A stretch of 64,000 bases of DNA from Pinus tabuliformis. Lineage: Eukaryota > Streptophyta > Pinopsida > Pinales > Pinaceae. Under the pieces are notes generated by a model that was not told the origin of the DNA, ran no database searches, and was given only the letters and a program-made list of their open reading frames with translations. The stretch is taken from contig CM062804.1 of the NCBI GenBank assembly GCA_031772625.1, positions 275,373,174 to 275,437,173 of the forward strand. The letters run 5' to 3'. The translations under genes and the position numbers were made by a program. Each line of letters begins with the position of its first letter. Position 1 is the stretch's first letter. This document shows, piece after piece, positions 10,751-23,761 of this stretch.

Positions 10751-13700
10751 CTAGACCGGTGGAGAAGAAGGATTCTTCTTCACCAGCCTTATTGCAGAAT
10801 TATCTTTAAATCTTTTGAAAAATTCCTTCTTTGAGAGTGGCTTATGATAGATCTTTAATCTGTGGCCATTCACAATAAGAGGAGTTTGATGTTCATCAAT
10901 GGTTTTGATTCTTACCGCTCCATTACTAAAGATTTTGTCAATATCATATGGCCGAAGCCAATGAGTCTGAAATTTTCCTTTGAAATCTTTAAACTTGGAA
11001 TCAAATAACAATGCCCAATCTCCTTCTTGAAACTTTTTCTCCTTGATGTATTTTTCATGCCACTTAGCTCTTTAATATTAAACTAGATCAGTTCTTAGGA
11101 TTGCTTCTTGTCTAATCTCATCTAGCTCATTCAACTGCTCCATTCTATGCTTTTGGGCTTCTGTTAGATCTATTCCCAATTGAACTGCCATCTTGAAGGT
11201 TCTAACTTGGAACTCAATGGGGAGCAGAACTTATTTCCCATAAACCAGTTCATAGGGAGAATGTCCTGTTGTATTCCTCCATGTTGTTCTATAGCCCCAT
11301 AAGGCTTCAAGAAGCCTTTCATTCCAATCTCTTTTGTGTAGATGAATAGTCTTGGTAGTGATGCCTTCAAGAACTTTGTTTGTGGACTCCACTTGACCAT
11401 TTTGTTGCGGATGGTAAGGAGTGGATTTTCTGTGTTTGACCTTGTACTCTTCCATCAACTTCTCCACCAGTTTGGATGTGAATTCTCCTCCTTGATCTGT
11501 CACAATTTCTCTTGGAACACCAAAGCGAATAAGAATATCCTCATAAAGAAAACTAACAACTGAATGTTGAGTAGCAGAAAATAATGCTTTGGTTTCTAGC
11601 CATTTAGTGACATAATCAGTACATACCAATATATACGTTCTTTTTTTAGACGATGGGTTAATAGGTCCAATAAAATATAAAGCCCATTTTTCAAATGGTT
11701 CGATGAGTACCTGTGGCTACAATGGTATTTCATTTGAAAGGGTAGGTTTCCCTACTCTTTGGCAGCTTTCACACCTTTTGACATATTGTTTTGCATCTTT
11801 GAAGAGGGATGGCCAATAATATCCTAAAGAGAGGATTTTATAGACTGTCCTTTTGTCAGCAAAGTGTCCGCTGCATGGTTCATCATGGCATGCTTTGAGA
11901 ATATCAGGCATTTCATCTTCCCTAACACATATTCTGATGACAAAGTCTGGCCCTGTTTTAAACAATTCGTTAGAAATCCATGAATACTTAGAACTCTCCT
12001 GAATAATCTTTCTTCTTTCACTAGGAAATAAATGTGGAGGTAGTTACCCTGTAACCAAATAGTTAGCTATATCTGCATACCAAGGAGTCTTAGTAGTTAC
12101 TGCAAATAAATATTCATCAGTAAACTTGTCCTCTACAGGAGAATCTTCTTTAGTATTCTAAATCCTAGATAAGAAGTCATCTACAGTGTTTTGTTTCCCT
12201 CGTCTATCTAACACAGTAATATTAAATTCATGTAAAAGTAAGAGCCACCTTCTAACTATGCCATTAGTAATGGGTTTGTTCATTAGATATCTAATTACAG
12301 AATGATCAGTATGAATAAAAGTTTCATAACCTGTTATATAATGTCTAAACTTATTGATTGCATGAACAACAACTAAGAACTCTTTTTCAGTCATAGTATA
12401 ATTCAACTCAGTAGGAGTTAAATTTTTACTGGTATAGTAAATGGCATAACGAACTAAATATTTCTATCCCAATACAGCCCCTAGAGCTGTATCTGAAGCA
12501 TCTGTAGAAATATGGAAAGGGAGTTTCCAATTTGGTCCTCTTAAGATAGGTGCTTTAGATATTCTTGTTTTCAAAGTTTCAAATGTTGATTGGCAATCAA
12601 GACCCCATTTGAATTCACAGTCTTTTGTAAGCAATTTGAAGAGTGGAGATGCTATTTTAGTGAATTTTTCTGTAAATCTTCTATAATATCCAGTAAATAC
12701 CAGAAAACTTCTAACATATTTTTGACAATTTTGAATAGGTAACTTGGAGATGACTTCAACTTTTGCTCTATCAACTTTAATCCCATCCCCTGAAATATGA
12801 TGTCCTAAAACAATACCTTCAGTAAACATCATAAACCATTTTTCATGGCTTAGTGAAAGGTTTGTTTCTTTACATCTTATAAGGACTTTTTCCAAGTTTT
12901 CTAATGCCTCTTCGAATGAATCACCATAAACTGTAAAATCTTCCATATAAACCTCTACGCGATCATGGATTAGATCAGAAAAAATTCCTAGTACTTCTCT
13001 TTGGAATGTTGTGGGTGCATTACATAATCCAAAAGGAAGCACTCGATAAGGAAAAGTTCCCCATGGACAGGTAAATGTGATATTATCCTGATCTTCAGGT
13101 GCTACCTAAATTTGATTATAACCACTGGAACCATCTAGAAATGAAAAGTACCTTTTTCCCACTAATGTATCTAATACTTGATCGATAAATGGCAAGGGAA
13201 AGTGATCCTTCGAAGCTTCTTTATTCAATTCCCTGTAATCAATGCATACCCTCGATTTACCATTCTTTTTGGGTACTATAACCAAAGGAGTAACCCATCG
13301 ACTATCTGAAATTGGGTAAATGAAATTTACATTCAGTAGTTTCTGGAGCTCTTCTTTCACTATCTCCCTAAGATTTGGATTCATCCTTCTCTGAGATTCT
13401 TTGATTGGTCTATTTTTTTCCTCGATATAGATATGATGGATGCAAGTTTTAGGGTCAATACCTTTCAGATCAGTATACTCCCATGCAAATGCAGTAGAAT
13501 GTTTTTGCAAGATTTTGGTTAGCTCTTCCTGTTGTGACTTTTCTAAATTTTTGTTGATATTCAGTGTTTTTCCTGGAAAAATCTCAATGGTAGAGCTACC
13601 AAACTCTTCCATATAGTAAAGAGACATTTGTCTTGATGATAGATATTCAATATCAAAATATAATTCAAATTGTGTGTGCTCATATTCTGAAGATGTTACA

Positions 13701-14446
13701 ACGTTTTCTAGTTTGTTCTGAATTTGACTATCTTCACTAATTTCAGAGAAAGTAAAGATAGGTTGTATAATATCTTCATCATCGACCCATTCCTTATCTC
13801 CTATTTCTATAATTGCCTTTGCTGGAGGATACAAATTGAATTTCTTTGTTGAACTACCCTCAGAAATTTACATATCTCCAGATATACAACTAATGAAAGC
13901 ATGATCTGTGGCTAGCCAAGGTCTTCCTAAGATGAGTGGATGTCCTCCTAAATTAATCTTGGGAGTCAAAATCATGAAATCCACAGGATACTCCCAAGAA
14001 TCTAAGGAGACTGAAATATATTCTAGTACACCATGTGGTTTTATTATTGATCTATCTGCAAGTTACAGTAAGGTGGGTGTAAAAAGAAGATTATGAAGCT
14101 TAAGCTGTTCCATAGTCTGTCTACTCATAATGTTGATAGCAGCCCCTAGGTCAATCAAACTGTTTGGAATTTCTATCCCATTTATATGTGTCTTGACAAT
14201 TGGACTACCTGGATCTACATACTTCTGCATGGTAATTTTTCTGATCATGATATCTGCAATTTTTCCTACCAAGTGGATTCTTCTTGTGTCCCTTGGTTTC
14301 CTTTCTGGTCTTTTAAGACACAACTCCTTTATTGTTTTCGCTAAAATAGGAATCTCTCGAATGGCTTGTAGCAAGGTAATCCTGATACATACATTCCTCA
14401 ATTCATCTAGAAAATCATAGTCAGGAAATAAGATTTGTTTTTCCAC
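10751..14446 (-). pseudogene. Inner gypsy pol: protease, RT, RNase H, integrase
   Basis: Open stretches at 14063-14446, 13106-13834, 12464-13042, 12158-12406, 11717-11965, 11231-11629 and 10751-11011 are all in the same minus-strand frame as gag at 15311-15844, broken by stops. Protease: SLIDLGAAINIM (14140-14175), with L in place of the usual second residue. RT: DYRELNKEASKDHFPLP, and the YxDD box reads YMED, a catalytic Asp-to-Glu change. RNase H: TEKEFLVVVHAINKFRHYI. Integrase: H2C2 finger ending CESCQRVGKP, then a core whose first Asp is replaced (ALYFIGPINP), while VTDQGGEFTS and NGQVESTNKVLE keep the second Asp and the Glu. The C-terminus is GPY/F-like with LRPYDIDKIFSNGAV. It is inactive. 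Confidence 0.88.
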
Positions 14447-14599
14447 CCCTTTGCCAATTTGTAATCTTTCAGGGAAAGGAGGCGTGGATGAAGATGCAGG
14501 TTGTTCAACTATTGGAGTTGTGGGCGTTGATTCTTTTTCTTTTTGTTTTTGAATGGTTGGGTTTTGAAGAGATGCTTCCTTAAAACCTTTATTGACTTT

Positions 14600-16205
14600 A
14601 AGAGAATCCTCCTTAGAGGTATCTTACTCTTGAACATTTAGAGAAGGTTTTTCTAGAACTCTACCAGGTCTGAGTTGGACATCATTAAGAGGAACAATCA
14701 TATAGGTATGAAATTGTTGTACTTCTACCATGTAAGCATTCTAAGGATTTTTTTTGTTGGGATTTGATAATGGCTGTGCTGGTAGTTGATTTTTCTTTTG
14801 TTGAAATGGAAGAAAGAGTTAAGAATTTGGATTTTGTTGAGAAGGTTGTTGTTGTTGTGGGAATGGTAATGAAAGTTGTGGGTTTTGATTTGGAATTGGT
14901 GGATTTTGTTGATTTGGAAAATATGGAGGATATTGATAAAATTGAGCGAATCTCCCATAACGATCTTGCATCCCTTGTGTCCATGATTGGTATGCATTTT
15001 GAGATTGGGGCCAAGATTATTGCCAAGAATTCTGATTTGGCGGGAGCTAAAATTTCATAGGATTGTTAAATCCCTGAATTGTTTTCCCCTACCATGGTCT
15101 TCTTGAAACAAAACAAAGGGACTCTACTGAATTTGGATCTTCCTAAAAGAGAGCTTTGAGCCCAGGAATTGAAGGACAATCCTTGGTCTCACGGCTTTCT
15201 GAGCAAATCATACATGTTTCTACAACTTTTGCATCCAAGGGACATTCCCTTAGAGCATGTTTCTTTCTACATTTTGGACAAAAGATGGTCAGGGCATCAA
15301 CTTCTGCTTTCTACTTATTTTGTATTTTAAGGGTGTCTAGTTGAGCACTAAGGCTCCCTAGAATATCAATTTTGAACTCATCAAGCATATTGCCAATATC
15401 TGCCCTACTTACTGATCCAGTTGCAGATTTATTTGCTTTAATAAGAGAAGGATATCTTGGCCCTTTTCTAGTTTTAGATTTTCCTCTTGAGAGATGGACA
15501 CACAGTTCTGCTATGTCATGAAGTGTAAGTTGAGAAATATCTCCCTTCCCCATCATGTTTAAAATATCTATCCATTCATCTCTAATGGCTTTAAATAGAA
15601 GGGCCTTCAAGGTTTCCTCATCTAAATTACTCATTTTTTCTCTCTTTAAGTTGTATTGAAATCTTTCAAGTAAATCCTCCAAGTTTTCATCTTCTCTTTG
15701 CATCATCTTGAATATGTCATCCTTATGATTAGTGGGCATACAATAATCTAGGTATCTATACAAAAATGTTTGCTTCATATCATTCCAAGTCCTAGTAGAT
15801 TGCGTGACTAATCCCATGAACCATTTCAAAGCAGCTTCTTTCAATGTTCAAGGAAACAGTTTGAGTTTTTGAGAGTCTTCCATATAGTCATAGGTTTGGC
15901 ACAAGACTTCAAACTCAAATAGAAATGTTTCAGGATCCTCAATTCACAACCCATAAAAGTTTGGGAGGACATATGGTGAAATTTTTTTTCGTTGTTGTAT
16001 GAGTTTCCTCATCGGCTATAGGGAATTCAAATGCGTTATCTCCATCCATATTTCCCCCATTGTTACCTCTACCTCCTCCATTGTCTCCTCTTCCTCTACC
16101 TCGACCCCCTCCTCCAAATCCATTTACTACTTCCTCTGTCATGATAGTTTCCTCAGAGTCCTCAGAGTCCTTTGGTTCCTCTATTAATGGTGTACGAAGA
16201 AGCAT
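14600..16205 (-). pseudogene. Inner gypsy gag
   Basis: The N-terminal open part (15939-16205) has a glycine/arginine-rich stretch (GFGGGGRGRGRGDNGGGRG) and is one frameshift away from the main part at 15311-15844. The main part has the usual retrotransposon gag core (ALKWFMGL then TWNDMKQTFLYRYLD, LLERFQYNLKREKMSNLDE). A cysteine/histidine cluster (CPKCRKKHALRECPLD) near 15240-15290 stands where a zinc knuckle is expected, just past a stop. A proline/glutamine/asparagine-rich linker with several stops leads to protease. The role in intact relatives is to form the virus-like particle and bind RNA. Confidence 0.8.
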
Positions 16206-16632
16206 TTCTCCCTCCTCTTCTTCAGGTGATTCTACTTCTTTGATTACAATATGTTCCCCTGTAGAAGTGAAGAAAGGTTCTTCTCCTAGATCAGATTTAG
16301 TAGATAGTGTGGGAGAGTCTCCTAATTCGGCTACTGCCCCTTGAACTTGAGGAATCCTAAGGCTGGGAGTATGAGTCGGAGATGATGGAGGTGTATCTTG
16401 TCTATGCCTTGAAGTAGCTGGAGTTGTGAAAATCGAACTTTTGGCCCGAGCTATAAAGCTTCCCCTAGAATATCTTTCTCTATGTATGTCATTTTTTATT
16501 ATTATCTTTTTATGTTGGGCTAATAATTCTTTTTATGATCTTCCAAATCACACTAGGTGCAAGAGGAGAGCATACTTCAAGAAGTTATCAATTTCCTTTT
16601 TTTTTTTTTCAGAGATTGGCTACCTAGTTACA
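16206..16632 (-). other. 5' leader region of inner gypsy
   Basis: Sequence between PBS and the first gag open frame. It may contain the true gag start further upstream, since minus-strand serine/threonine-rich coding-like text continues to about 16440. A T13 run lies at about 16598-16610. Confidence 0.4.
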
Positions 16633-16652
16633 CTTCCCTAGAAATGGCACCA
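16633..16652 (-). other. Primer binding site of inner gypsy
   Basis: The minus strand reads TGGTGCCATTTCTAGGGAAG three to four bases inside the 5' LTR. It resembles the TGGCGCCGTTGCCGGGGA type used by Athila/Tat elements, with several substitutions. The tRNA identity is not certain. Confidence 0.65.
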
Positions 16653-16655
16653 AAA

Positions 16656-18751
16656 TTTTTAGTCAATTTAGTATGTTTTTAATTGCTACATTAATTATCA
16701 ATCCAGGAGTCATAAACTGATGAAGTATGCTGCACTATATGTGCAAGTCAACCTCTTTCTTAGTTTTTATAGTTTTCAGTTTTATCTTGTTTTTGGGGGT
16801 TTTATCTTGGTTTGTTTCCTAATGCAAATGGAAATCATATTCCTAAGTTTTAAGAATACTTTAGAAGGCAAGTTTGGGTATGGATTTTAAGGCAATTACG
16901 TCCTTTATGATGACTTCGAGAACTTAACACTTCAGAGGATCTCAAAATAGTCTAGTGATGAAATTAATACTTGAACAAGAATGTAAATGTATAGCTAAAC
17001 AAGAATGTAAATGTGTAGCTACTTGAATCAAACAAATGATGAACTACTGATCATGAAATCTCTATCTTTGTTGCTCATCTAAATACAGAAATAAAAGCTA
17101 AGCTATTGCACTCAGACAAATCAAAAACTACAAACTAATAAAAGTAAAACCAATTCACTTCATTTATAGTGCAATAGCTCGCCAAGTAGTCTTTTCGGGG
17201 TTAAGCTATGGCTCTAGAGATAACGTCAAAAATATGAGGAATTGATATCTAATTGCAGAAAAATAAAACTAAAATCAAATCACATCATTCATAGTCTGAT
17301 AGCTCGCCATGTAGTCTTTTCAGGGTTAAGCTATGGCTCTGGAGATAACATCAATGATATGAGGAATTTTATACCTAATTGCAGAAAAATAAAGCTAAAA
17401 TCAAATCACATCATTCATAGTCCGATAGCTCACCAAGTAGTCTTTTTGGGGTTAAGCTATGGCTCTGGAGATAACGTCAATGATATGAGGAATTTGATAT
17501 CTAATTTCAAAAAAATAAAGCTAAAATCAAATCACATTATTCATAGTCTCATAGCTCGCCAAGTAATCTTTTCGAGGTTAAGCTATAGCTCTAGAGATAA
17601 CGTCAATGATATGAGGAATTTGATATCTAAACTAACTAACAAAACAAATGAATAAAACTAGAATCAAAGCATATCTGCAATTAAAAAGCTAAGAAAAGAA
17701 AAGTCTGCAGAGAGACTAATCTCATGTCACTAATTATTATAAAAGTTATATGAAAATGCCTGGGCCTAGCCTATCCTGAAACACACATTGATCAGTGTTA
17801 GAAACAATATACAATGCTTGAAAAATCATTTACAGGAATGTAATGTTAACATCATAACTAACTTATGAAATATACATAGGTGAAAAAATTATGAAATATG
17901 TGGAATGGAAATATGGAAACAACATGTAAAAACTTTACAGAAAGAAAGAAAACAAAACCTCGGCTAGTAGGGGCCCTTTGCATGGCCTTGGTCAACACGC
18001 TATCAGTATGGAATTATGCTCACACAGTCATATAAAACAGAGTTTTATTGTATTGCAAAACGGAGGAAAACTCCTCTCGTTACAACAGCAGGACCAGTTC
18101 ACAGCAGAGTGCAATGACTAACAGCAAAACAACATCAAAAACTAACTCTACATGCGTTTGCAAATACATTATTTGTAAGGGAAATTACATAACTGTTTTC
18201 TTATGAAACTACTTCAGCAGAAGACACGTAAAAGACAACATCTGTAAGCTTAGCATGATGGTTGCAAAGATCATTCAATCTATCAAAATATGGTTGTTGG
18301 ATTTGTGTCATGGAGGCAGTTTACAGTTGTCAAAATGAACCCACGGATCTAGGAACGGTCTCAGATCCTTCACGTGTTGAAAAACAGAGACCTGCTTGCC
18401 GTAGAACTCCTTCGTTTGACCACCGTTTGACCAAGGGATTCCTTTGTGAATTTGGTTGAACCAATAGGACCTGATCCATGTCTAGATCATTCCTGAACTG
18501 CACACGTGCCTCATTTTTCTTGATGACACCTGTAATATAGAGATCAACAAAAACAGCTGCGGAAAGTGGTTGTATTCGGCAGCTAATGAGAAAAATCTAA
18601 TTCAAATAGCAAACACAAAAACATAGTTAGAAAACCACTTAAATTCTCTTTTAGAATCAATATGCAATGATCTTTGATAGCTTATGAGGTACTGGTGAGG
18701 GGAAAAAGTCTACGAAAATATGTAGGAGAGATGTAGTTTCAAGGCTCAACA
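16656..18751 (-). repeat. 5' LTR of inner gypsy
   Basis: About 2096 bp, partner of 5858-7952. In element orientation it starts TGTTGAGCC at 18751 and ends at the PBS. It contains the same four-copy 125 bp array. It would carry the promoter and transcript start; no TATA box was assigned. Confidence 0.88.
17165..17632. repeat. Four-copy 125 bp tandem repeat inside LTR
   Basis: Units start at about 17169, 17294, 17420 and 17546. They are the same unit as at 6367-6835 with independent substitutions. The 137-aa plus-strand open frame across it is a by-product of the repeat. Confidence 0.88.
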
Positions 18752-18756
18752 TGCAT
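18752..18756. repeat. Right target-site duplication of inner gypsy (TGCAT)
   Basis: Matches 5853-5857. The coding similarity of the outer element (minus strand) resumes on both sides of the pair. Confidence 0.75.
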
Positions 18757-21063
18757 TCTTCAACCAAAACGGCATTACAGTGTACTGAAAAAACCCCACT
18801 TAGTCACGAAGGTTGTCTTTCTCCTATCCTACGGCGTGATTTTGATCTGGTGGTATCCCGAGAACCCATCAGTAAAGGAATATGCTTCATGGCCACCTAC
18901 ATTTTCCAATACTTCATGAGTGAACACAGTCGAGAAAGTATCATTTACGCAACCGTCATTCAACTTTCTAAGATCCAAGCATATCCTCATTTCATCCTTC
19001 TACTTTTTATCCTGTGGCACCATTGGGCTTACCCAATTAGATTCTTTCACTGGCTCAATGATACCTGCCCCAAACATATTTTCTAACTCTAAGTGGACCT
19101 TCTCCTTATATTTCAGATTGAGATAGTAAGGCTTTTGCTTAATCGGCTTCAAGTCAGGTTTCAATGTGATCTTCATCATACCTAGGTCCCCGATTATCCA
19201 TTTCAGGTTCGTAAGCTTGGTAGGGAATAAAACCTGGCATTTGCGAAGCAATTCAGTGACCTTATCCATCAGCATATCGTGATAGCAATCTCCAATCTTC
19301 GTGAAATTGGGTTCTGCCTCAGTACCAATGTTTACTTGTTTCATTTTCAGCAACACAATTATATTAGGGTTCTCAATATGTAACCGTTCAACCTAAAGGT
19401 GACTTTCTTTTTCCAGAATGTTAATCTTCCGTGGATCCTCATCCACTTATTCAACAGTTACATTATAAAATTCTAGTGCATGACTCAGTTGAGTAGCCCA
19501 TTCAGGCTGAATTAGGTCTAATGGATCCTACCGTATCCTTAATATTTTTGATTTCACCTATTGTAGCGCTTCATCAATACTATCAAACCTATCATCAAAA
19601 CTTAAAGTCGTCATGAATTCTTCGTGTAGGATATCCCATTCACCTATCCCATGGCAGAGCTCTGTTTCTATGTACCAATTCATCAGGACAACATCCATGG
19701 TATGATTGAACAAGTGCACCCATTCAAGTTGGGGCTTCTCTATATAAGCCTGGAACCATTTGGCGAAATGTGCACGCAGATCATCCTACCTTCCATACTA
19801 TTCTGTCATTTGCATCTTTGGCTTCCTAAAGTGAGTTCTCATCATTCTCCTTAATTCGCTCCAATCATCAGAGCTTCCCTTATGCGTGCCCCACCGCCTT
19901 GCAGGCATAGTGCATAGTGCCCAGTCCAATGGCTGAGATTGCTGCTTTTCTGGTACCTCCCTTTAAAATGCATCCAAAAATATATCGACCTCATTTAAGC
20001 AATCATAAGTAGGTAGATTTTTTACCTTTGATGACACAAAATGCAACAACCAAGTCATCATGTTACAACTCAATGTAGTTACTTCATGTAACTGATTATG
20101 CCAGTGCTCTAGTTCTTCATCAGAATCTGAGGTGCATGAACTCTCGCGATCCCACGTAATTCTTCCATCCACAGTTGGATTCACCGAATATTGATCTCAT
20201 TCCGTTATCTTATAGATACAGTCCAGATCATCATCACTCTCATAATCGCAAGCTCGTTCAGTATAGTGTGATCCTTCAACAGGATCGAGGGGTACTATTA
20301 TGCACAATGATTTCTTCTCAAAAATCAACTTTCGCTTCGTCACATTGATTATCCCATTCATATCAGTAGCCTAGTCAATTCCCAGGAGCACAGGATAGGG
20401 ATTTTTTTCATCCACTATCTCCATTACTTCAAAATCAGGTAACGTGCTTGCTCCCTCAATATCCACAGTCACCCCCTGCAGCCGCCCCATGGGGATGATC
20501 TTCTATTGATTGGCCATCCTTAACTAAATCGAATACCATTGCAGTGTGAGCCTCCCCATTCGTTGCCAAGTACGCTTCAGTAGGATGTTCGTGTCTGAAC
20601 CCAAGTCCAAAATATCCTGATCCATTTCATATGCTACTATATGTGCGGTTAGTCTCATCTCTCATCCCGTTCTTGTTTTAAACTTGCCAATCTTTTGTGC
20701 TATGCACGGCTCACCTGAGGTGATTCTAGCACATCTGTTGACAAGCTCTTGTAACCTTTTCACAACCTTATTATCACACAGTAACTTCATATAGGTCTCT
20801 AGGAAAGTTGTGAGCATAGAGGGGTCCATCTCCTTCTTAGGCTTATCCTTGCTTCATGAGGTGGATGCCTCAATGAAGCTCTTATTAGCTTCCATGAAGG
20901 TTTCATGTGCGCGCTCCAAATCAAACTCAGTTTCCTTCGCTGGAGGTTTACAAACCCATGTATCGTCTTCTCGTTGTTTCCCCTTGTCATCTCTTGTCAC
21001 GATTCCACTTCTAAGCACTATATTTACATTTGGATCCTCTTCGCGTGACTCAGACCTCATCAT
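18757..21063 (-). pseudogene. Outer gypsy pol: protease and RT 5' part (broken)
   Basis: Minus strand, upstream half of the interrupted pol. The protease region (about 20340-20640) reads ILDLGSDTNILLKRTWQRMG and later YPVLLGID; the active-site triad DSG/DTG is altered to DLG, and stops interrupt it. An acidic linker follows (19963-20184). The RT N-terminal fingers are at 18900-19356: KPIKQKPYYLNLKYKEKVHLELENM region, IIEPVKESNWVSPMV, then CLDLRKLN. It stops at the TGCAT junction where the nested element lies, and the palm continues at 5852. Confidence 0.78.
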
Positions 21064-21497
21064 CTGCAGGTTCTAAGCCAGTGGAGGTGGTAGCGCCCCT
21101 TTGTCACGTATCCTAGCTATCAACATAGGACATTCTTCCATTTCATGATAAAATAGCATGCAATACCTGCATGAAAAACATGTTGGGTTATGCAATCATA
21201 GGCATAATCTCCTAGTCCTCCACAAATGTAGCAAATAAACTGTCCTCCACCTCTACTTGGTCCTGCTCTGCATCGGCCTCTTCCTCACACCTGAAATCAT
21301 ATCCGTACCATCCCTGCACTCTGGTCATGGGGCCACGTTTTTGTTTGAACCCTATAGGTGGGATTTCTATCCATCATCAATTCATAGCTCCTGCAATTAC
21401 GCTCATCATGCCGTACCGATCAACAAAAATTGCACAATAGTTGTTGCGGCACCTGTACAAACTACTACAATAAATAATAGTTATCTGTGGCATATTT

Positions 21498-22985
21498 TCA
21501 TGCTACCTGATAGATAGCACACCATAACATAGGCCCTGTGCTTAGTCCTGCTTGTGCTTCTGGCCTTAAAGGCATCAATCCTCCTCTTGCAATATAGTTT
21601 GCAAAGATTGAGAAATTGTCTTTGTCATGACCTTGACTCTTGCATTTCAAGCACCATAGCTCCTCACGCACCTCCGGTCGAACTGTCCTGTCTTGCTTCA
21701 GGCTTTTCATCTCAAGGCATAGGTACTTTAACTAAACATGGATCTACTGAATCCCCGAGTTTGGATATTGCATCATAGTTTCATGCAGTCTCATCACAAT
21801 ATCCAAGGCCTCTGCTTGAGTTGTTATCTTTTGTTGTGACAATGCACCCCTTAAGTGTGGCAGTAACGAATCAAAAAACCACTTGCAATGACGTCCATCT
21901 GTTAAATTCATGTTGGCTTCATGGATTATACACTTCAACCTCTGATCTAGTTCCCAAGGCTTCCTGCTTGGTTGCATCATGATTTATTTGAATACCACAA
22001 TCGACCGTGCACTAAATTCTCTGTGTAGTGATGCCTGGATGTCTTCCACACTAACATTCAGGTTATCATTAGAGTACTTAATATACCATGTTAGTGTGAT
22101 ATCTTGCAGAGCACTAACTAGTGTCGCCTTCTTTATATGATCATCTGTAACACCTTGAGCTTCTAATATAACCATCACAACGAACCAGAATTGGTCTGGG
22201 TCATTATTTCCCAAGCCTTTGAACAAAGGCATCTTTAGTGGATTTGCCATATGAAACTGTGTTGGAGGTGGCAGTGGTATGGGTGAAGTTGGAGGCAATG
22301 GTGGTAAAGTCAGATGTGGTGTGGGTGGAAGTGGCATTCGCGGAAATCCTTGTCTTATTAACTAAATATCACTTCGTGGAGAAACCTTCGTTATCCCTTC
22401 CTCGTCACCTCATGAAGGTGAAATCAATGGACTATACTCTGGACCTTTTTTTCCTTCGTTCCTGTAAGTTTTTCCTCTCTGTGTAGTTTTGAACATCAAG
22501 GTAGCTACATAACCTGCTTTTTGCACAATAGCATTTTAATCCAAGTATTCAATGATTTCACATACTTACCTCTCGATCCTTTTGAAAAAGCATTGCTCTA
22601 CCTCGTTGTAGATGACTAAGGTGTCGACCGCGAATTCTGTCATAAATCCTCCTATGATGCGATCAATCGAATGATCAACAGCGTGGGTGATCTTGTCCTT
22701 AGATGCTTCTAATTTTTGTATTAGGTCTGGGGTCCAAATAATAGGACCGTCAAGTTTCCACCTTCCTTGGCTATTTGCTATATTTGTGATCCACTCAGAA
22801 AGCTCAAATGGGAAGGATCAGGAAAACATCTGGTGGATCTCTGTATACAAGTATCTTTCCAACAACTGTTCCTTTGTTAGTCGCAGGTTTCTATTCTCCT
22901 GTGCTGAGAATTCATGGATCTTCCTATCCAACCAGTCTCCAATCCCTTTCTTAGTTGTATTCTAGTGATATGACATCTCACATCT
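21498..22985 (-). pseudogene. Outer gypsy gag (broken)
   Basis: Minus-strand pieces at 21984-22337 (proline-rich start, then MPLFKGLGNNDPDQFWFVV and ALQDITLTWYIKYSND), 21744-21980 and 21498-21710 share one frame. This is the standard plant gypsy gag core. A zinc-knuckle-like CLKCKSQGHDKDNF has Phe where the last Cys should be. Further upstream (22560-22985) the minus strand is also coding-like (IGDWLDRKIHEFSAQENRNL, then WITNIANSQGRWKLDGPI) with one stop, probably the gag N-terminus or a leader ORF. Confidence 0.7.
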
Positions 22986-22999
22986 CTTATGCAGATTTC

Positions 23000-23018
23000 G
23001 GCCCTGGCAACGAAACCA
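23000..23018 (-). other. Primer binding site of outer gypsy
   Basis: The minus strand reads TGGTTTCGTTGCCAGGGCC, close to the Athila/Tat-type primer site, two bases inside the proposed LTR end at 23021. The tRNA was not determined. Confidence 0.6.
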
Positions 23019-23761
23019 TTTGGTTACTTGAGGGGGCCTGACCCAAGTTCAACATTAATTAACCAAACAAATCCCTATACTACTGGCCCTTTCAGCATCA
23101 ACATGCGGAATGTAGACTGAAGTCTCACCCGATGTAGTATGGGGGGATGCTAGAACCAGGTTTCCACATGATGAGATGGTTATGATGTCATTCGATTCCC
23201 TCTATCCTTACCTTTATGCAGGTTTCTTCACTCTAGGGTTTGCAAGACTAGCCCTCTATTCCCTCCTTTAATACCTTCACGAAATGGTGCGATCGACCTT
23301 CGTGCACCGCTAGCCTACAACTGAGGTACTTTCACGCTACAATAGTAGTGTGCCATGTATATTCCATAATTACATTAAGTGACCTGCTTATCTTATCAAA
23401 TAATTATAGTTAACTAGGACATCCCAGGAAGTCCTAGTTACCGGGTGCAAGCCTTAGAAGTGATGATTGAAGCTATGTGATTCATTTCACTAGTTTCAGT
23501 TCCACTTCTTCAACCCTATGAGCATCACCCGATGCAATGATTGCTAAGTGAACTCTTAAAAAATCATGAGAAATTATTCAGTTACGACTACCTCTCATGG
23601 AAATGCTCATACGTGAATGACTAACTTAATGCAGTTGAATCCCAAAATGATATCTAATATAATGCACTGCATAAACCCCTTAATACTTAAATTCAAAAAG
23701 AGTGAAGGGATCTCTTCTTGAATGGTGCATGAGGCAAAATACTTTCTAAGTTTTTGCAAAT

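Larger units (their letters stand above)
5858..18751 (-). mobile_element. Inner Ty3/gypsy retrotransposon (Athila/Tat-like), nested in the RT of the outer element
   Basis: Two direct repeats of about 2.1 kb (5858-7952 and 16656-18751) flank a minus-strand gag-pol. In element orientation the LTRs start TGTTAG/TGTTGAG. A PBS-like site with the form used by Athila/Tat elements (TGGTGCCATTTCTAGGG) adjoins the 5' LTR, and a short G-rich PPT (AGTGGGGGTA) adjoins the 3' LTR. A 5 bp duplication, TGCAT, lies outside. Sampled by eye over about 300 bp, the LTRs differ at roughly 5-7% of sites, so the insertion is not recent. An extra sense ORF of about 1.6 kb lies between integrase and the 3' LTR. All coding parts carry stops. 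Confidence 0.9.

Noticed and set aside
14764..15060. 98-codon plus-strand open frame, valine-rich
   Set aside because: Antisense to the proline/asparagine/glutamine-rich gag linker of the inner gypsy, which explains its composition.
17242..17655. 137-codon plus-strand open frame with internal repeats
   Set aside because: It is the 125 bp LTR tandem array read in one frame; the unit happens to lack stops. The shorter version at 6444-6638 has the same cause.
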